64,000 nt of DNA from Streptantibioticus cattleyicolor NRRL 8057 = DSM 46488 (GCF_000240165.1 NC_017586.1:248001-312000), one strand, 5' to 3'. Positions 43,917 through 52,630 are shown, counted from the first letter of the stretch. Notes: a model not told the origin generated them from the letters alone. A program made the numbers and translations.

Positions 43917-43939
43917 AAGACGAATCTCAGATACCAGTT
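43917..43939. promoter_or_regulatory. Candidate NsrR operator (hmp)
   Basis: AAGACGAATCTCAGATACCA followed by GTT is an 11-1-11 imperfect dyad (7 of 11 arm positions pair). It closely resembles the S. coelicolor hmpA operator as I recall it. It ends 12 nt before the hmp start, so bound NsrR would block transcription. Confidence 0.7.
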
Positions 43940-43950
43940 TGGAGTCGGTG

Positions 43951-45138
43951 ATGCTGTCCGAGAGCTCGGCCGCTACCGTCCGTGCCACCCTGCCCGCCGT
44001 GGGTGCCGCCATCGGTGAGATCACCACGGTCTTCTACGACCGTCTGTTCGAGGCCCACCCCGAACTCCTGCGGGACCTGTTCAACCGCGGCAACCAGGCC
44101 AACGGCTCCCAGAAGCAGGCGCTGGCCGGGTCGATCGCCGCCTTCGCCGGGGCCCTGCTGGAGCGGCCGGACGAGCGTCCCGACGCCATGCTCGGCCGGA
44201 TCGCCCACAAGCACGCCTCGCTGGGCATCACCCGCGACCAGTACAAGGTCGTCCACACCCACCTGTTCGCCGCCATCGCGCAGGTGCTCGGCGAAGCGGT
44301 GACCCCGGAGGTCGCCGCGGCCTGGGACGAGGTCTACTGGCTGATGGCCAACGCGCTGGCCGCCATCGAGGAGCGGCTGTACGCCGAGGCCGGCGCCGCG
44401 GACGGCGACACCTGGCGGGAGTACCGGGTGGAGTCCCGCCACCGCGAGACCGACGACGTCCTCACCTTCGTGGTGCGCCCGACGGACGGCGCGGCGGTGC
44501 CGTCGTTCCGCCCCGGCCAGTACGTGTCGGTGCGGGTGGAACTGGCGGACGGCGCGCGGCAGATACGCCAGTACAGCCTGTCCGGCGCGCCGGAGGGCGC
44601 GTTGCGGTTCACCGTGAAGAACGTCGGCGGCACCCCGGCGGGCGAGGTCTCGCGCCACCTGCACGAGCGGGTTCGCGAGGGTGATGTGATCCCGGTGAGC
44701 GCCCCCTTCGGTGACGTGTTCCTGGAGGACGGCGACGCGCCGCTGCTGCTCGCCTCGGCCGGCATCGGCTGCACCCCGATGATCGGCATGCTGACCCACC
44801 TGGCGGCCACCGGCTCGCGCCGCCCGGTGACCGTCGTGCACGCCGACCGCGCCCCGCGTACCCACGCCCTGCGGGCCGAGCTGGACAGCCTGGTGGCACG
44901 GCTGCCGCAGACCGACGCACACGTGTGGTACGAGGAGCCGCAGGGTCCGTGGCCCGCCGAGCGCACCGGTCTGCTCGACCTGTCCACCGTGGAGATCCCC
45001 GCGGGCACCACCGCCTACCTGTGCGGCCCGCTGCCGTTCCTGCGCGCCGCCCGCGCCCAGCTGCTGGCGGCCGGCGTGGCGGCGGCCGACATCCACTACG
45101 AGGTCTTCGGCCCCGACCTGTGGCTGGCCCAGGGCTGA
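43951..45138 (+). CDS. hmp: Flavohaemoprotein (NO dioxygenase)
   Basis: The 395-residue protein has a globin domain (about 1-135) with Tyr in TTVFYDRLFEAHPELL and proximal His in IAHKHASLGI, then an FAD domain (about 150-255, FRPGQYVSVRV, RQYSLSGAP) and an NAD domain (about 260-395, LLASAGIGCTPMIGML, YLCGPLPFL). It oxidises NO to nitrate with NADH or NADPH. ATG 43951 has GGAG 6 nt upstream. A candidate NsrR operator overlaps its promoter. Confidence 0.96.
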   Translation: MLSESSAATVRATLPAVGAAIGEITTVFYDRLFEAHPELLRDLFNRGNQANGSQKQALAGSIAAFAGALLERPDERPDAMLGRIAHKHASLGITRDQYKVVHTHLFAAIAQVLGEAVTPEVAAAWDEVYWLMANALAAIEERLYAEAGAADGDTWREYRVESRHRETDDVLTFVVRPTDGAAVPSFRPGQYVSVRVELADGARQIRQYSLSGAPEGALRFTVKNVGGTPAGEVSRHLHERVREGDVIPVSAPFGDVFLEDGDAPLLLASAGIGCTPMIGMLTHLAATGSRRPVTVVHADRAPRTHALRAELDSLVARLPQTDAHVWYEEPQGPWPAERTGLLDLSTVEIPAGTTAYLCGPLPFLRAARAQLLAAGVAAADIHYEVFGPDLWLAQG

Positions 45139-45181
45139 CCCCCGGGCACCGCGGGCGCCGCGGCACGGCATGATGGGGGCC

Positions 45182-45574
45182 ATGGGCACCCGGCCGGTTC
45201 TCGTCTACGACGGTGACTGCGGTTTCTGCACCAGCGCGGCCCGCTTCGCCGAACGGCGGGTGCGTCCGCGCTGCGCGGTCACCGCGTGGCAGGACGCCGA
45301 TCTGGCGGCGCTCGGCGTCACCCGGCAGCGCGCCGAGTACGAGGTGTTGTGGGTGACGCCGGCCGGCCGGGTGTACGGGGGCGCGGCAGCGGTGGCCAAG
45401 GCGCTGCTCAGCGCGGGACGCGGCTGGGCGGTGCCGGGCGCCGTACTGGAGCTGCCCGGGGTGCGCCGGGTGGCCGGAGCCGGCTACCGGTGGGTCGCCC
45501 GCAACCGGGCGAGGCTGCCGGGGGCCACGGCGGCCTGCGCTCTGCCCGCCGACCGTCGGCCCGGCGCGCGGTGA
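45182..45574 (+). CDS. DCC/DUF393 thiol-disulphide oxidoreductase family protein
   Basis: The 130-residue protein has LVYDGDCGFCTSAARF, the DxDCxxC signature of the DUF393 family, followed by AVTAWQDADLAALGV and VYGGAAAVAKAL. Some members act in disulphide or redox chemistry, but no specific role is known. Start ATG 45182; an in-frame ATG at 45170 is possible. It lies 43 nt after hmp in the same direction. Confidence 0.85.
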   Translation: MGTRPVLVYDGDCGFCTSAARFAERRVRPRCAVTAWQDADLAALGVTRQRAEYEVLWVTPAGRVYGGAAAVAKALLSAGRGWAVPGAVLELPGVRRVAGAGYRWVARNRARLPGATAACALPADRRPGAR

Positions 45575-45604
45575 CCGGTCGGCGTTCCGGGCCCGGACAT
45601 GGAA

Positions 45605-45632
45605 GAAGGCGGTCACCGAGGTGACCGCCTTC
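45605..45632. terminator. Bidirectional terminator
   Basis: GAAGGCGGTCACC, 2-3 nt loop, then GGTGACCGCCTTC: a nearly perfect stem of about 12 bp between the convergent DUF393 and DUF2637 genes. Confidence 0.8.
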
Positions 45633-45711
45633 CGCCGTGCCCGGGGTACCGGTGACCGGCAGGGGTAACGGGGACATCACCGGCATCCCTCCGCGTGCTG
45701 CCGCTGTGCGG

Positions 45712-46584
45712 TCATGGCCGCGGCCCCGAGTGCCGGGGGCGGGGTACGGCGTGCCGGGGCGGCGTGGTCAGGGTGATCTGACGGACGAGCTGGTGGAAGG
45801 AGACCAGCGCGGTGACCGGCGGCAGTCCGGCGACCGCGACCCCGACCACCGTCCGCGTGGTGTGGGCCACGCACAGGTAGACCGCGATCGCCGAGAAGAG
45901 CACCACCACGGCCCAGGAGTGCGCCGCGCGCCTGCGGTGCACCGCCGCCCGCAGGATGGACAACGACGCCACCAGCCACGGCCCGTAGACCAGCAGCGGC
46001 CACCAGCCGGCGAGTCCGTGCGAATGGCCCGGCGCGGCGAGCCGGCGCAGCGGGTCGTAGGCCATCACCCCGCCGAGGACGCTCACCATCGCCACGATGA
46101 CCGCGGTGGTCGCCGCCATCAGCAGGCTGAGCAGTCCGACCCACGGCACCCGCACCGCCCGCAGCGCGTTCCGCAGCCGTGCGGCCCACCAGCGGCGCCG
46201 GTGCCGCCGGGCGTACGGCTGCACGGGGGTGGTGTGCTCCGGGGCCGGCTCCTCGACGGGGGCCTCGGGCACGGCCGCCGCCTGGAGGAGCTGGTCGAGG
46301 TCGTCGTCGAACTCCCAGCGCCCGTCCCCGCGTTCGAACTCCCCGAACTCGCCCTGCTCCGCCTCGGGATGGGGGACGGTGACGGGGTGGACCGTCGCGT
46401 CGTGGTGGTGGACCTCGGCGGCGAGCGGATCCATGCCGTGGGTGTCGATGCCGTACCCGTCGGTGTCGTAGCCGCCGGGCGGATAGGACTCGACCGGGTA
46501 GCCGGAGGCGTCGAAGACATGCGTCCCGTAGTGCTGCGCCTCCGCGTCGACTCCGTCCTCGTGCGCCGACCAGTAACCCCTCAT
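45712..46584 (-). CDS. DUF2637 membrane protein with long acidic N-terminus
   Basis: The 290-residue protein has an acidic Tyr/Gly/Asp/His-rich N-terminal region (about 1-120), then a DUF2637-like membrane domain with four helices (VPWVGLLSLLMAATTAVIVAMV, GWWPLLVYGPWLVASLSILRAAVHRR, WAVVVLFSAIAVYLCVAH, VVGVAVAGLPPVTALVSF). DUF2637 proteins are common in Streptomyces chromosomes and plasmids; function unknown. The ATG at 46584 overlaps the stop of the upstream 63-residue ORF by 4 nt. Confidence 0.75.
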   Translation of the reverse strand: MRGYWSAHEDGVDAEAQHYGTHVFDASGYPVESYPPGGYDTDGYGIDTHGMDPLAAEVHHHDATVHPVTVPHPEAEQGEFGEFERGDGRWEFDDDLDQLLQAAAVPEAPVEEPAPEHTTPVQPYARRHRRRWWAARLRNALRAVRVPWVGLLSLLMAATTAVIVAMVSVLGGVMAYDPLRRLAAPGHSHGLAGWWPLLVYGPWLVASLSILRAAVHRRRAAHSWAVVVLFSAIAVYLCVAHTTRTVVGVAVAGLPPVTALVSFHQLVRQITLTTPPRHAVPRPRHSGPRP

Positions 46585-46772
46585 CGCCACACCGCCGCCC
46601 GGGTCGCCAGGCCGCAGCGGCGCAGGAAGCCGTCGCGGGCCTCGGTCTCGATCCGGTCGAGCACGCCGAGGAAGTCCGCCAGCAGATCGGAGCAGTTGGG
46701 ACCGGTATCCCGCTCTTCCGCTTGGTGGACGGGGGTTTCCGGAATCGGGCCGGCCGGATTCGTCGTCGTCAT
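46581..46772 (-). CDS. 63-residue small protein upstream of the DUF2637 gene
   Basis: The product has a Thr/Pro/Asn start, a helical middle (CSDLLADFLGVLDRIETEARDGFLRRCG) and ends AVWR. No family is recognised. The ATG at 46772 has GAGGG just upstream (spacing is tight). The ATGA overlap with the DUF2637 gene supports translation as one unit. Confidence 0.55.
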   Translation of the reverse strand: MTTTNPAGPIPETPVHQAEERDTGPNCSDLLADFLGVLDRIETEARDGFLRRCGLATRAAVWR

Positions 46773-47155
46773 GCCCTCACAAACGAGACAACTTTGAGCG
46801 AGATACGCCAACTTGATCCTGTTATCCGTTTCTTGACCACGTTCGTGGTCAACCGTCGTAGTAAATAAGGAAATCACAGTCCGAGGTGGCACCGCCGAGA
46901 CGTCACACGACCACCCGGGGACGGCCGACCGGCATCCCCGCGGCACGAGCACCCCGACCGCACGGCGAGCGGCCCGCAGCGCCATCCCCACCTCCCGTTG
47001 AAACCCCCTCCGACCTGCGCGGATTGGGCTTCCGGGGGACATCGGATGCCTGGATGGAGCAGCCCGGACGGCGTTCGCCGCGACAGGCGGCCGGGGCCGA
47101 CTTAGCGTCAGTCATGTCCGATCTATCCGCTCCACCCCATTCGAGGAGTTCGATC
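46773..47155. other. Divergent intergenic region
   Basis: This 383-nt gap separates the divergent small-protein and secreted-protein genes. Apart from the palindrome at 46833-46852 it shows only GC-rich sequence without a supported ORF. Its first 130 nt, upstream of the minus-strand genes, are unusually AT-rich for the window, which suits a promoter. Confidence 0.5.
46833..46852. promoter_or_regulatory. Perfect 9-bp-arm palindrome, operator-like
   Basis: TTGACCACG and CGTGGTCAA flank a 2-nt spacer. It lies 61 nt upstream of the 63-residue ORF in an AT-richer promoter region. The regulator is unknown. Confidence 0.55.
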
Positions 47156-47545
47156 GTGAAGAAGACTCTTGCCAGGGGGGCCGCCGTGGCCTTCCTGTCT
47201 GCCGCGGCGCTCGTCCCGCTGACCGGGGCCGCGCAGGCAACCCCCGTTCACTCGACCTCGGCCGCGGTTTCCTCGTGGGACGACGACCACGGCTACGGCC
47301 GTGACCGCGACCGTGACCACGGGCGTCACCACCACCGCCACCACTGCCGTCACCGTGACTACGACGACGACTACGGCTACGGCTGGGGCGGTCGCTGGGA
47401 CGACGAAGACGACTACGGCTGGGACCGCTGCGGCTGCCACCGCGACCGTGACGACTACGGCCGTGGCCACTGGGGCGGCGGCAACGGCTTCGCCGGCAGC
47501 GGCTGGGGCGGCGGCGGCCTGCTCGGCCTCGGCGGCCTCCTGTAG
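47156..47545 (+). CDS. Secreted His/Asp/Tyr/Gly-rich protein
   Basis: The 129-residue protein has a signal peptide (KKTLARGAAVAFLSAAALVPLTGAAQA) and a low-complexity mature part. It contains a His cluster (HHHRHHCRH), repeated Asp-Asp-Tyr-Gly and Trp-Asp units, three Cys and a Gly-rich tail (GGGNGFAGSGWGGGGLLGLGG). Such composition suggests metal binding or a self-assembling surface protein; no family is recognised. GTG 47156 has GAGGAG 8 nt upstream. The longer frame upstream is rejected. Confidence 0.7.
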   Translation: MKKTLARGAAVAFLSAAALVPLTGAAQATPVHSTSAAVSSWDDDHGYGRDRDRDHGRHHHRHHCRHRDYDDDYGYGWGGRWDDEDDYGWDRCGCHRDRDDYGRGHWGGGNGFAGSGWGGGGLLGLGGLL

Positions 47546-47792
47546 TACCTGACGCCCGCGACCGCGAGGCGCGGGCCGCTCCACACCATGTCCGTCGAGG
47601 CGGCCACGGCGATCACGCCGAGGCCGCCTTGACGGCTGCCCGGGGCGTGGCTGCGCCCGCGCCGGGTGATTTCCGGCCGACCACGCCCCGGCGGCGTTGA
47701 CACCCGGTCCGGCGAGCAGTGCAATGCCCCGGGACCCGGAGGCACCGCCGGGCCCGCTGCCGCGGTTGCCCGTCCGCCGCCTGGAGGCGCTG

Positions 47793-48860
47793 ATGCGTGG
47801 TCGTCGTCCGTCCGGTCCCGGGGTACGCGGACCGGCCTCCCGGCGCGTGCGGACGACGGCGGGTGCCGTGCCGCTCGCGCTCTCCGTCCTCGCCGCGCTG
47901 CTCACCCTGCTGATGTCCGGCGCACCGGCCGCGCGGGCGGCCGAGCCCACCCACCGGCGGGCCGAGGTGGTCGCCGAACACCGGGTGGGGCCACGCGAGG
48001 TGGACCTCGATGTCGCCTCCCCGGCGCTCGCGGCGACCGTACCGGTACGGCTGCTCACCCCGGACGGCTGGCGGTCCGGCGCCCACCGGCACTGGCCGAC
48101 GCTGTGGCTGCTGCACGGCTGCTGCGGCGACTACACCAGCTGGACGGCGTACACCGACGTCGCCTCGCTGCCCGAACTGCGCCGCGTCCTGGTGGTGATG
48201 CCCGAGGCGGGCCGCACCGGGTTCTACAGCGACTGGTGGAACCACGGCGCCGGCGGCGCGCCCGGCTGGGAGACCTTCCACCTGCGCGAACTGCGCCCGC
48301 TGCTGGAGCGCTCCTACGGCGCCGGGTCCGACCGGGCGGTGGCCGGGCTGTCGATGGGCGGCTTCGGCGCGCTGTCGTACGCCGGACGCCACCCGGGGAT
48401 GTTCCGCGCCGCCGCCTCGTTCAGCGGGGTCGCCGATCCGCTGCTCGCCCCGGACGGGCCGCGCAACCTGCTCGACATCGTGCGCGGCCAGGACGCCGAC
48501 CCGTACGCGCTGTGGGGCGACCCGGTGGCCCAGCGCCACCTGTGGGCCGCCCACGACCCGTACGACCTCGCGGGCGCGCTGCGCCGGATCCCGGTCTTCC
48601 TCTCCTGCGGCGACGGTACCGCCGGCCCGCTCGATCCGCCGGGCGCCGCCACCCCGGACGAGAAGCTCTACCTCGCCGAGAGCCGTCATCTGGCCGACCG
48701 GCTGCGGCAGTTGGGCGACCGGCGGCTCGTCACCGACTTCTACGGCGCCGGCACCCACCGCTGGCCGTACTGGCAGCGGGAGTTGCACCGGGCGCTGCCG
48801 GTGCTGCTGCGCGCGCTGCGGGTGCCGGTGCCGCCGGAGCCGGGCGTCACCCCTGGGTGA
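47793..48860 (+). CDS. Secreted esterase of the antigen 85/esterase D type
   Basis: The 355-residue protein has a long N-terminal signal region (to about AARAAEP, residue 50), then an alpha/beta hydrolase with WPTLWLLHGCCGDYTSW (oxyanion loop), VVMPEAGRTGFYSDWWN, AVAGLSMGGFGALSYA (nucleophile Ser in GLSMGG) and GAGTHRWPYW (catalytic His). This matches the antigen 85-like/tributyrin esterase family. Start ATG 47793 with GGAGG upstream; the frame to 47697 is possible. The last 14 nt overlap the convergent SRPBCC gene. Confidence 0.85.
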   Translation: MRGRRPSGPGVRGPASRRVRTTAGAVPLALSVLAALLTLLMSGAPAARAAEPTHRRAEVVAEHRVGPREVDLDVASPALAATVPVRLLTPDGWRSGAHRHWPTLWLLHGCCGDYTSWTAYTDVASLPELRRVLVVMPEAGRTGFYSDWWNHGAGGAPGWETFHLRELRPLLERSYGAGSDRAVAGLSMGGFGALSYAGRHPGMFRAAASFSGVADPLLAPDGPRNLLDIVRGQDADPYALWGDPVAQRHLWAAHDPYDLAGALRRIPVFLSCGDGTAGPLDPPGAATPDEKLYLAESRHLADRLRQLGDRRLVTDFYGAGTHRWPYWQRELHRALPVLLRALRVPVPPEPGVTPG

Positions 48861-49248
48861 GCGCGTCCAGGCCGCTGACCTGGAAGGCGGAGATCACCTC
48901 ACCGGCCTCCGCCTCGGTGGTGCCGCGCGGGGCGAACTCGGAGGTCCACTCCACGACGCAGGCGTGGTCGCCGTCGGAGGCGACGCTCAGCGCCGACCGG
49001 TAGTTGCGCACCGGGATGGGGCCCGGCTCGTCCATCCGGTAGCGGTAGTAGCACTCCCCCGCCTCCACCAGCGTCTCGATCAGCTCGCCGCCGTCCGCCA
49101 GCACGATCCGCCGGGCCTCCCGCTCCGGCACCCGGACGACGTCGGCGACCCCGGGCACCCAGGTGTGCAGGGCGTAGAAGTCGCCGATCCGCTTCCACAT
49201 CTGCTCCGCCGGGACCGTGTACCGCCGCCGCCTGCTGATGGTGACCAT
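48847..49248 (-). CDS. SRPBCC family protein
   Basis: The 133-residue protein starts MVTISRRRRYTVPAEQMWKRIGDFYALHTWVPGV, the standard opening of polyketide-cyclase/dehydrase-type SRPBCC proteins, and continues with VVRVPEREARRIVLADGGELIETL and ACVVEWTSEFAPRG. Function is unknown; many bind hydrophobic ligands. Start ATG 49248 with AAGGG upstream. Confidence 0.8.
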   Translation of the reverse strand: MVTISRRRRYTVPAEQMWKRIGDFYALHTWVPGVADVVRVPEREARRIVLADGGELIETLVEAGECYYRYRMDEPGPIPVRNYRSALSVASDGDHACVVEWTSEFAPRGTTEAEAGEVISAFQVSGLDALTQG

Positions 49249-49407
49249 GGGTGCCCTTCCGTCCGTGCCGCCGGTCCGTGGCACGGCCGCGTCCGGCCGG
49301 AGCACCTGTCGTCAACCCCCCGGGCGGCTGCGGCGAGTTGCCACAGCCGATCAGATTAGGACGCGCGGCCGGTGACAGCCACCCTCCGGGGGCACCGGTT
49401 GTCCCGC

Positions 49408-50505
49408 TCACCCGCGCCCCGTGCGGCACAGCGCCAGCACGGCGACGTCGTCGGCGAGCCGCCCGCCGGTGTGGCGGTCGACGTCCGCCAGCAGCGCGTC
49501 CAGCAGGGCGTCCGGATCGGCGGCGGGCAACGCGGCCAGCCGCTCCGCGAGCGGGTAGAAACGCCCGCCGGCGTCGCGCGCCTCGGAGACCCCGTCGGTG
49601 TACAGCAGCAGCGTCCCGCCGTCCGGCAGCGCCAGCGGACGTGCCCGGTAACCGCCCCCGGCGAGGGTGAGCAGGGCCAGCGGCGGAGCGTGCCCGGGCG
49701 GCTCCACCTCGCTCACCCGGCCGTCGCGACGCAGCATCGGCGGCGGATGGCCGCAGTTGACCACCACCACCGGCGCGTCGTCCAACGGCACCGTCACCAG
49801 CACCGCGGTGACGAAGTCCTCGCACACCGGGCGGCGCACCAGGGCGGCGTCGATCCGGCCGGCCACCACCGCGAGGTCCGGCTCGGCCCGCGCCGCCTCC
49901 CGGTAGACACCGAGCACGTCGGCGGCGGTCTCCACGGCCGGCAGCCCCTTACCCTGGACGTCGCCGAGGAGCAGCCGCACCCCGTACGGGGTCGTCATCG
50001 CCTCGTACACGTCCCCGCCGATCCGGGCCTCCGCCGCGGCAGCCCGGTAACGCACCGCGATCCGCACCCGTCCGATCCGTGACGCCACCGGACGCAGCAG
50101 CGCCCGCTGGGCCGCCTCGGCCACGTTGCGCACATCGGTCAGCTCGCGTTCCCGCGCGGCGACCAGCGCGACGGTCGCCGCGCTGGTGACGGTGACCGCG
50201 AGCACCGTCGCGGCGGAGGTGGCGTGCACCACCGTGGCGACGTCCGGGTTGTCCACCGCCAGCGCCCCCACCAGCAGGACGCTGACCGCCCCGGCGAGGA
50301 GGGGCACCAGCACCCGGCGGGTGCCGGTGCTCGCCAGCACCGGAACCGCCGCCAGCAACGGCGACAGCGTCGACCGGGGCCCGGTGAGCACATCGGTCAC
50401 CACCGCGGCGGCGACCACCCCGTACGCCCCCAGCACGGCGACCCGCGCCCGCCGCGACAGCCGCACCGGCGGCACCCGCCCCGGTACGTCCCTGGACCCG
50501 TCCAT
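49408..50505 (-). CDS. Membrane-anchored SpoIIE-type phosphatase
   Basis: The 365-residue protein has about three to four N-terminal transmembrane helices (about residues 20-110) and a PP2C/SpoIIE domain (about 135-365): AQRALLRPVASRIG, ARIGGDVYEAM, LLLGDVQGKGLPAVETA, VVNCGHPPPMLRRDG, LLLYTDGVSEARD and LADDVAVLALC. The metal-binding Asp residues are in place. It probably regulates an anti-sigma factor cascade from the membrane. Start ATG 50505. Confidence 0.92.
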   Translation of the reverse strand: MDGSRDVPGRVPPVRLSRRARVAVLGAYGVVAAAVVTDVLTGPRSTLSPLLAAVPVLASTGTRRVLVPLLAGAVSVLLVGALAVDNPDVATVVHATSAATVLAVTVTSAATVALVAARERELTDVRNVAEAAQRALLRPVASRIGRVRIAVRYRAAAAEARIGGDVYEAMTTPYGVRLLLGDVQGKGLPAVETAADVLGVYREAARAEPDLAVVAGRIDAALVRRPVCEDFVTAVLVTVPLDDAPVVVVNCGHPPPMLRRDGRVSEVEPPGHAPPLALLTLAGGGYRARPLALPDGGTLLLYTDGVSEARDAGGRFYPLAERLAALPAADPDALLDALLADVDRHTGGRLADDVAVLALCRTGRG

Positions 50506-50529
50506 CCCCTACCTCCCGAAGGGGGCCCC

Positions 50530-50876
50530 TCCTTTCAGCATGCGCTCCCGGAACCCCGGCCGGGCGAGGCGGGAAGGCTGCCGGGACGGATCCGGTGGGC
50601 CTGGGGGGCTGGGGGGATGGGAGGGAGGGGTGCGGGGCGGATCCCGGGGCCCGGGAGGGCTGGGTGCGGGAGGAGGGGTACGGGACGGATCCGAGGCCCC
50701 CGGGGTGGCTGGCGGGATGGGAGGGCACAGCGCGCCGGGGGCTGGGGGGATGGGAGGAGAGGAGGCGGGGCGGTCCCGTGGCTCGGGCAGGCCCGGGGCG
50801 CGGGAGAGAGGGCGTCCGGGACGGTCCCGTGGCCCGGGCAGCGGGCGGCGGGCGGGGGGACGGGGGTGCGAAACGT
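50530..50876. repeat. G-rich low-complexity intergenic stretch
   Basis: About 350 nt of plus-strand G-rich sequence with loosely repeated words (GGGACGG, GGTCCCGTGG, GGGGGATGGGAGG). Similar G-rich sequence continues on the far side of the IS element (51740-51910), so the element appears inserted into this stretch. No supported gene. Confidence 0.55.
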
Positions 50877-51736
50877 CTAACACGTCATCTCATTTGGCGA
50901 GTCGGCGGTAGCAGATGAGGGTGCAGGCGAGGCTGGTGAAGGCGAGGAAGTGCTCGGCTTTGCGTTCGTAGCGGCGGTGGAGTCGGCGGCAGCCGGCGAG
51001 CCACGCCATGGTCCGTTCGATGGTCCAGCGATGTCGACCGAGTCGTTGTGAGTTATCGATGCCCTTACGCGCGATGCGGTGCTGGATGCCTCGCTGGGCC
51101 AGCCATTGCCGCAGGTGACGGTAGTCGTATCCCTTGTCGCCGTAGAGCTTGGCGGGCCTTCGCCGACGGGGGCCGCGGCGGGAGCGGATCGGGGGTATGC
51201 CCTTCACGAGCGGGGCCAGGGCCTGGCTGTCGTGGACGTTGGCGCCGGAGATCCCGACGGACAGGGGCAGACCGGTCCGCTCGGTGATCAGATGGATCTT
51301 CGAGCCGTACTTGCCCCGGTCGACAGGATTCGGACCTGTCAGGTCCCCCTTTTCAGGGCCCGCATGTTGACCGAATCGATCGCGCACCGCGACCAGTCCA
51401 GGTCGCCGCGGGAGCCGAGTTCGTCGAGGACCAGGCGGTGGAGCTTGGCCCACACCCGGGCCTTCGTCCATTCGGTGAAGCGGCGGTGGGCCGTCGCGCC
51501 GGACGGGCCGAATGAAGCCGTCGGCAACTGCTGCCACGTGCAGCCCGAGGTCGCCACGAACACAATCGCGGCCAGCACCTCACGGTCACCGTGACGACGC
51601 CGACCGCCACCTTGCGGCCGCGACGGCGCCTCCGGCACCACCCGCTGGAACAGCTCCCACAGCTCATCCGGCACCAGCCGCTCAACGATCCCCGCCACGG
51701 CAGCAGCCTACCCAACCAAATGAGGTGACTTGTAAG
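50877..51736. mobile_element. IS5-family insertion sequence, complete
   Basis: An 860-nt element bounded by imperfect 21-nt inverted repeats (50877-50897 and 51716-51736; 18 of 21 match, sharing GTCA.CTCATTTGG). It encodes a two-frame DDE transposase joined by a -1 frameshift. Both ends and both reading frames look intact. I could not identify a clear target-site duplication. The transposase stop codon lies inside the left repeat. Confidence 0.85.
50890..51698 (-). CDS. IS5-family transposase made by -1 frameshifting
   Basis: The first frame (51698 to 51339, 119 residues; MAGIVERLVPDELWELFQRV, then WSRCAIDSVNMRALKRGT) carries the first catalytic Asp. The second frame (-1 relative) carries LYGDKGYDYRHL (second Asp) and WTIERTMAWLAG (Glu) and ends at 50890. 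The frames overlap at AAAAGGGGG (minus strand, 51353-51345), a plausible slippery site. The fused protein would be about 268 residues with a DUF4096-like N-terminus and DDE_Tnp_1 core. Confidence 0.85.
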
Positions 51737-51922
51737 GACTGCTCGCGGCCTTGTCCGGGGTCCGGTCGGGCTCGGGCGTGGGAAGGAGGAGGGCGGGGGG
51801 CGATCCCGGGGGCCGGGGACGAAGGGGCCGGACGATCTGGAGGCTCGGGGGACGGGGGGCGTTCACTCGGATGGGTGTGTGTCGGTGGGGGGTCGTAGGG
51901 TCGGGGCGGAGAGGGAGGAAGG

Positions 51923-52588
51923 GTGGGGCGAGCGGAGTTGACGCGGGCGCAGCGGGAGGCACTGGTCGGGGCGGATCCGGTGACGGGGCTGCTGGGCGGG
52001 GCGGAGCGGGTACGGGAGGCGCTGGCCGCGCGGGGGCTGGCGGTACGCCATCCACGGCCGCCGCACCGGCACTATCTGACCCCGGCCGGCCGGGAGCGCA
52101 GCGCCGCCCTGCTCGCACCGGGTCCGGAGCACGAGCCGGAGCCGGAGCCGTCCCCGGAACCCCCCTCCCCCGGTGTCTTCGCCGCCCGCACCGGCGACGA
52201 GTCCGACCCGCCCTCCCCCGACCGGCCCCGCCACGTCGCCAGCGCCTGGCAAGGGCTGTGCGAACTCCGCCGGATGACCGGCCGCGCGCCCGGCCTCCCG
52301 TGCCCCTGGGAACGCGCCCACCTCGTCCCCGCCGCGGCCCTCGCCCTCGAGGCGGCCGGGCTCCCGCCCTCCGTCCGTTCGCCCGACGGCCACCCCTCGG
52401 CGGAGGGGTACCGCGTCACTGAGACGGCGCAGTCGGACGCGGTGCGGGTGGGGTGGGAGCCGACGGGGTCGGTGGCGGAGTTGCGGGCGTGCGAGGTGGC
52501 GCTGGAGGGCGCCGGTTGGCACGTGACGTTTCACCCCGCCCACCCGCCCGGTCGCCCGTATGTGCTGGCGTCGCCGCGCCGCCTCTGA
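51923..52588 (+). CDS. Protein of unknown function
   Basis: The 221-residue protein starts at GTG 51923 with GGAGG upstream. The first ~60 residues (ELTRAQREALVGADPVTGLLGGAERVREALAARGLA, LTPAGRERSAALL) look like a winged-helix segment; the middle is Pro/Glu-rich and the C-terminal ~110 residues (HVASAWQGLCELRRMTG, VAELRACEVALEGAGWHVTFH) may form a small alpha/beta domain. No named family is recognised. It lies directly downstream of the IS element. Confidence 0.6.
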   Translation: MGRAELTRAQREALVGADPVTGLLGGAERVREALAARGLAVRHPRPPHRHYLTPAGRERSAALLAPGPEHEPEPEPSPEPPSPGVFAARTGDESDPPSPDRPRHVASAWQGLCELRRMTGRAPGLPCPWERAHLVPAAALALEAAGLPPSVRSPDGHPSAEGYRVTETAQSDAVRVGWEPTGSVAELRACEVALEGAGWHVTFHPAHPPGRPYVLASPRRL

Positions 52589-52600
52589 CGCTTCGCTCGC

Positions 52601-52630
52601 GCGGGTTCGCTCGCGCTGGCGGTCAGCCAT
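52601..52630. repeat. Outer inverted repeat, left copy
   Basis: A 30-nt sequence beginning GCGGGTTCGCTCGCGCTGGC is repeated inverted at 53184-53213 with one mismatch. The two copies bracket the large palindrome. Confidence 0.8.

Noticed and set aside
50870-51745. Target-site duplication around the IS element
   Set aside because: Flanking bases do not give a convincing direct repeat, so none is claimed.
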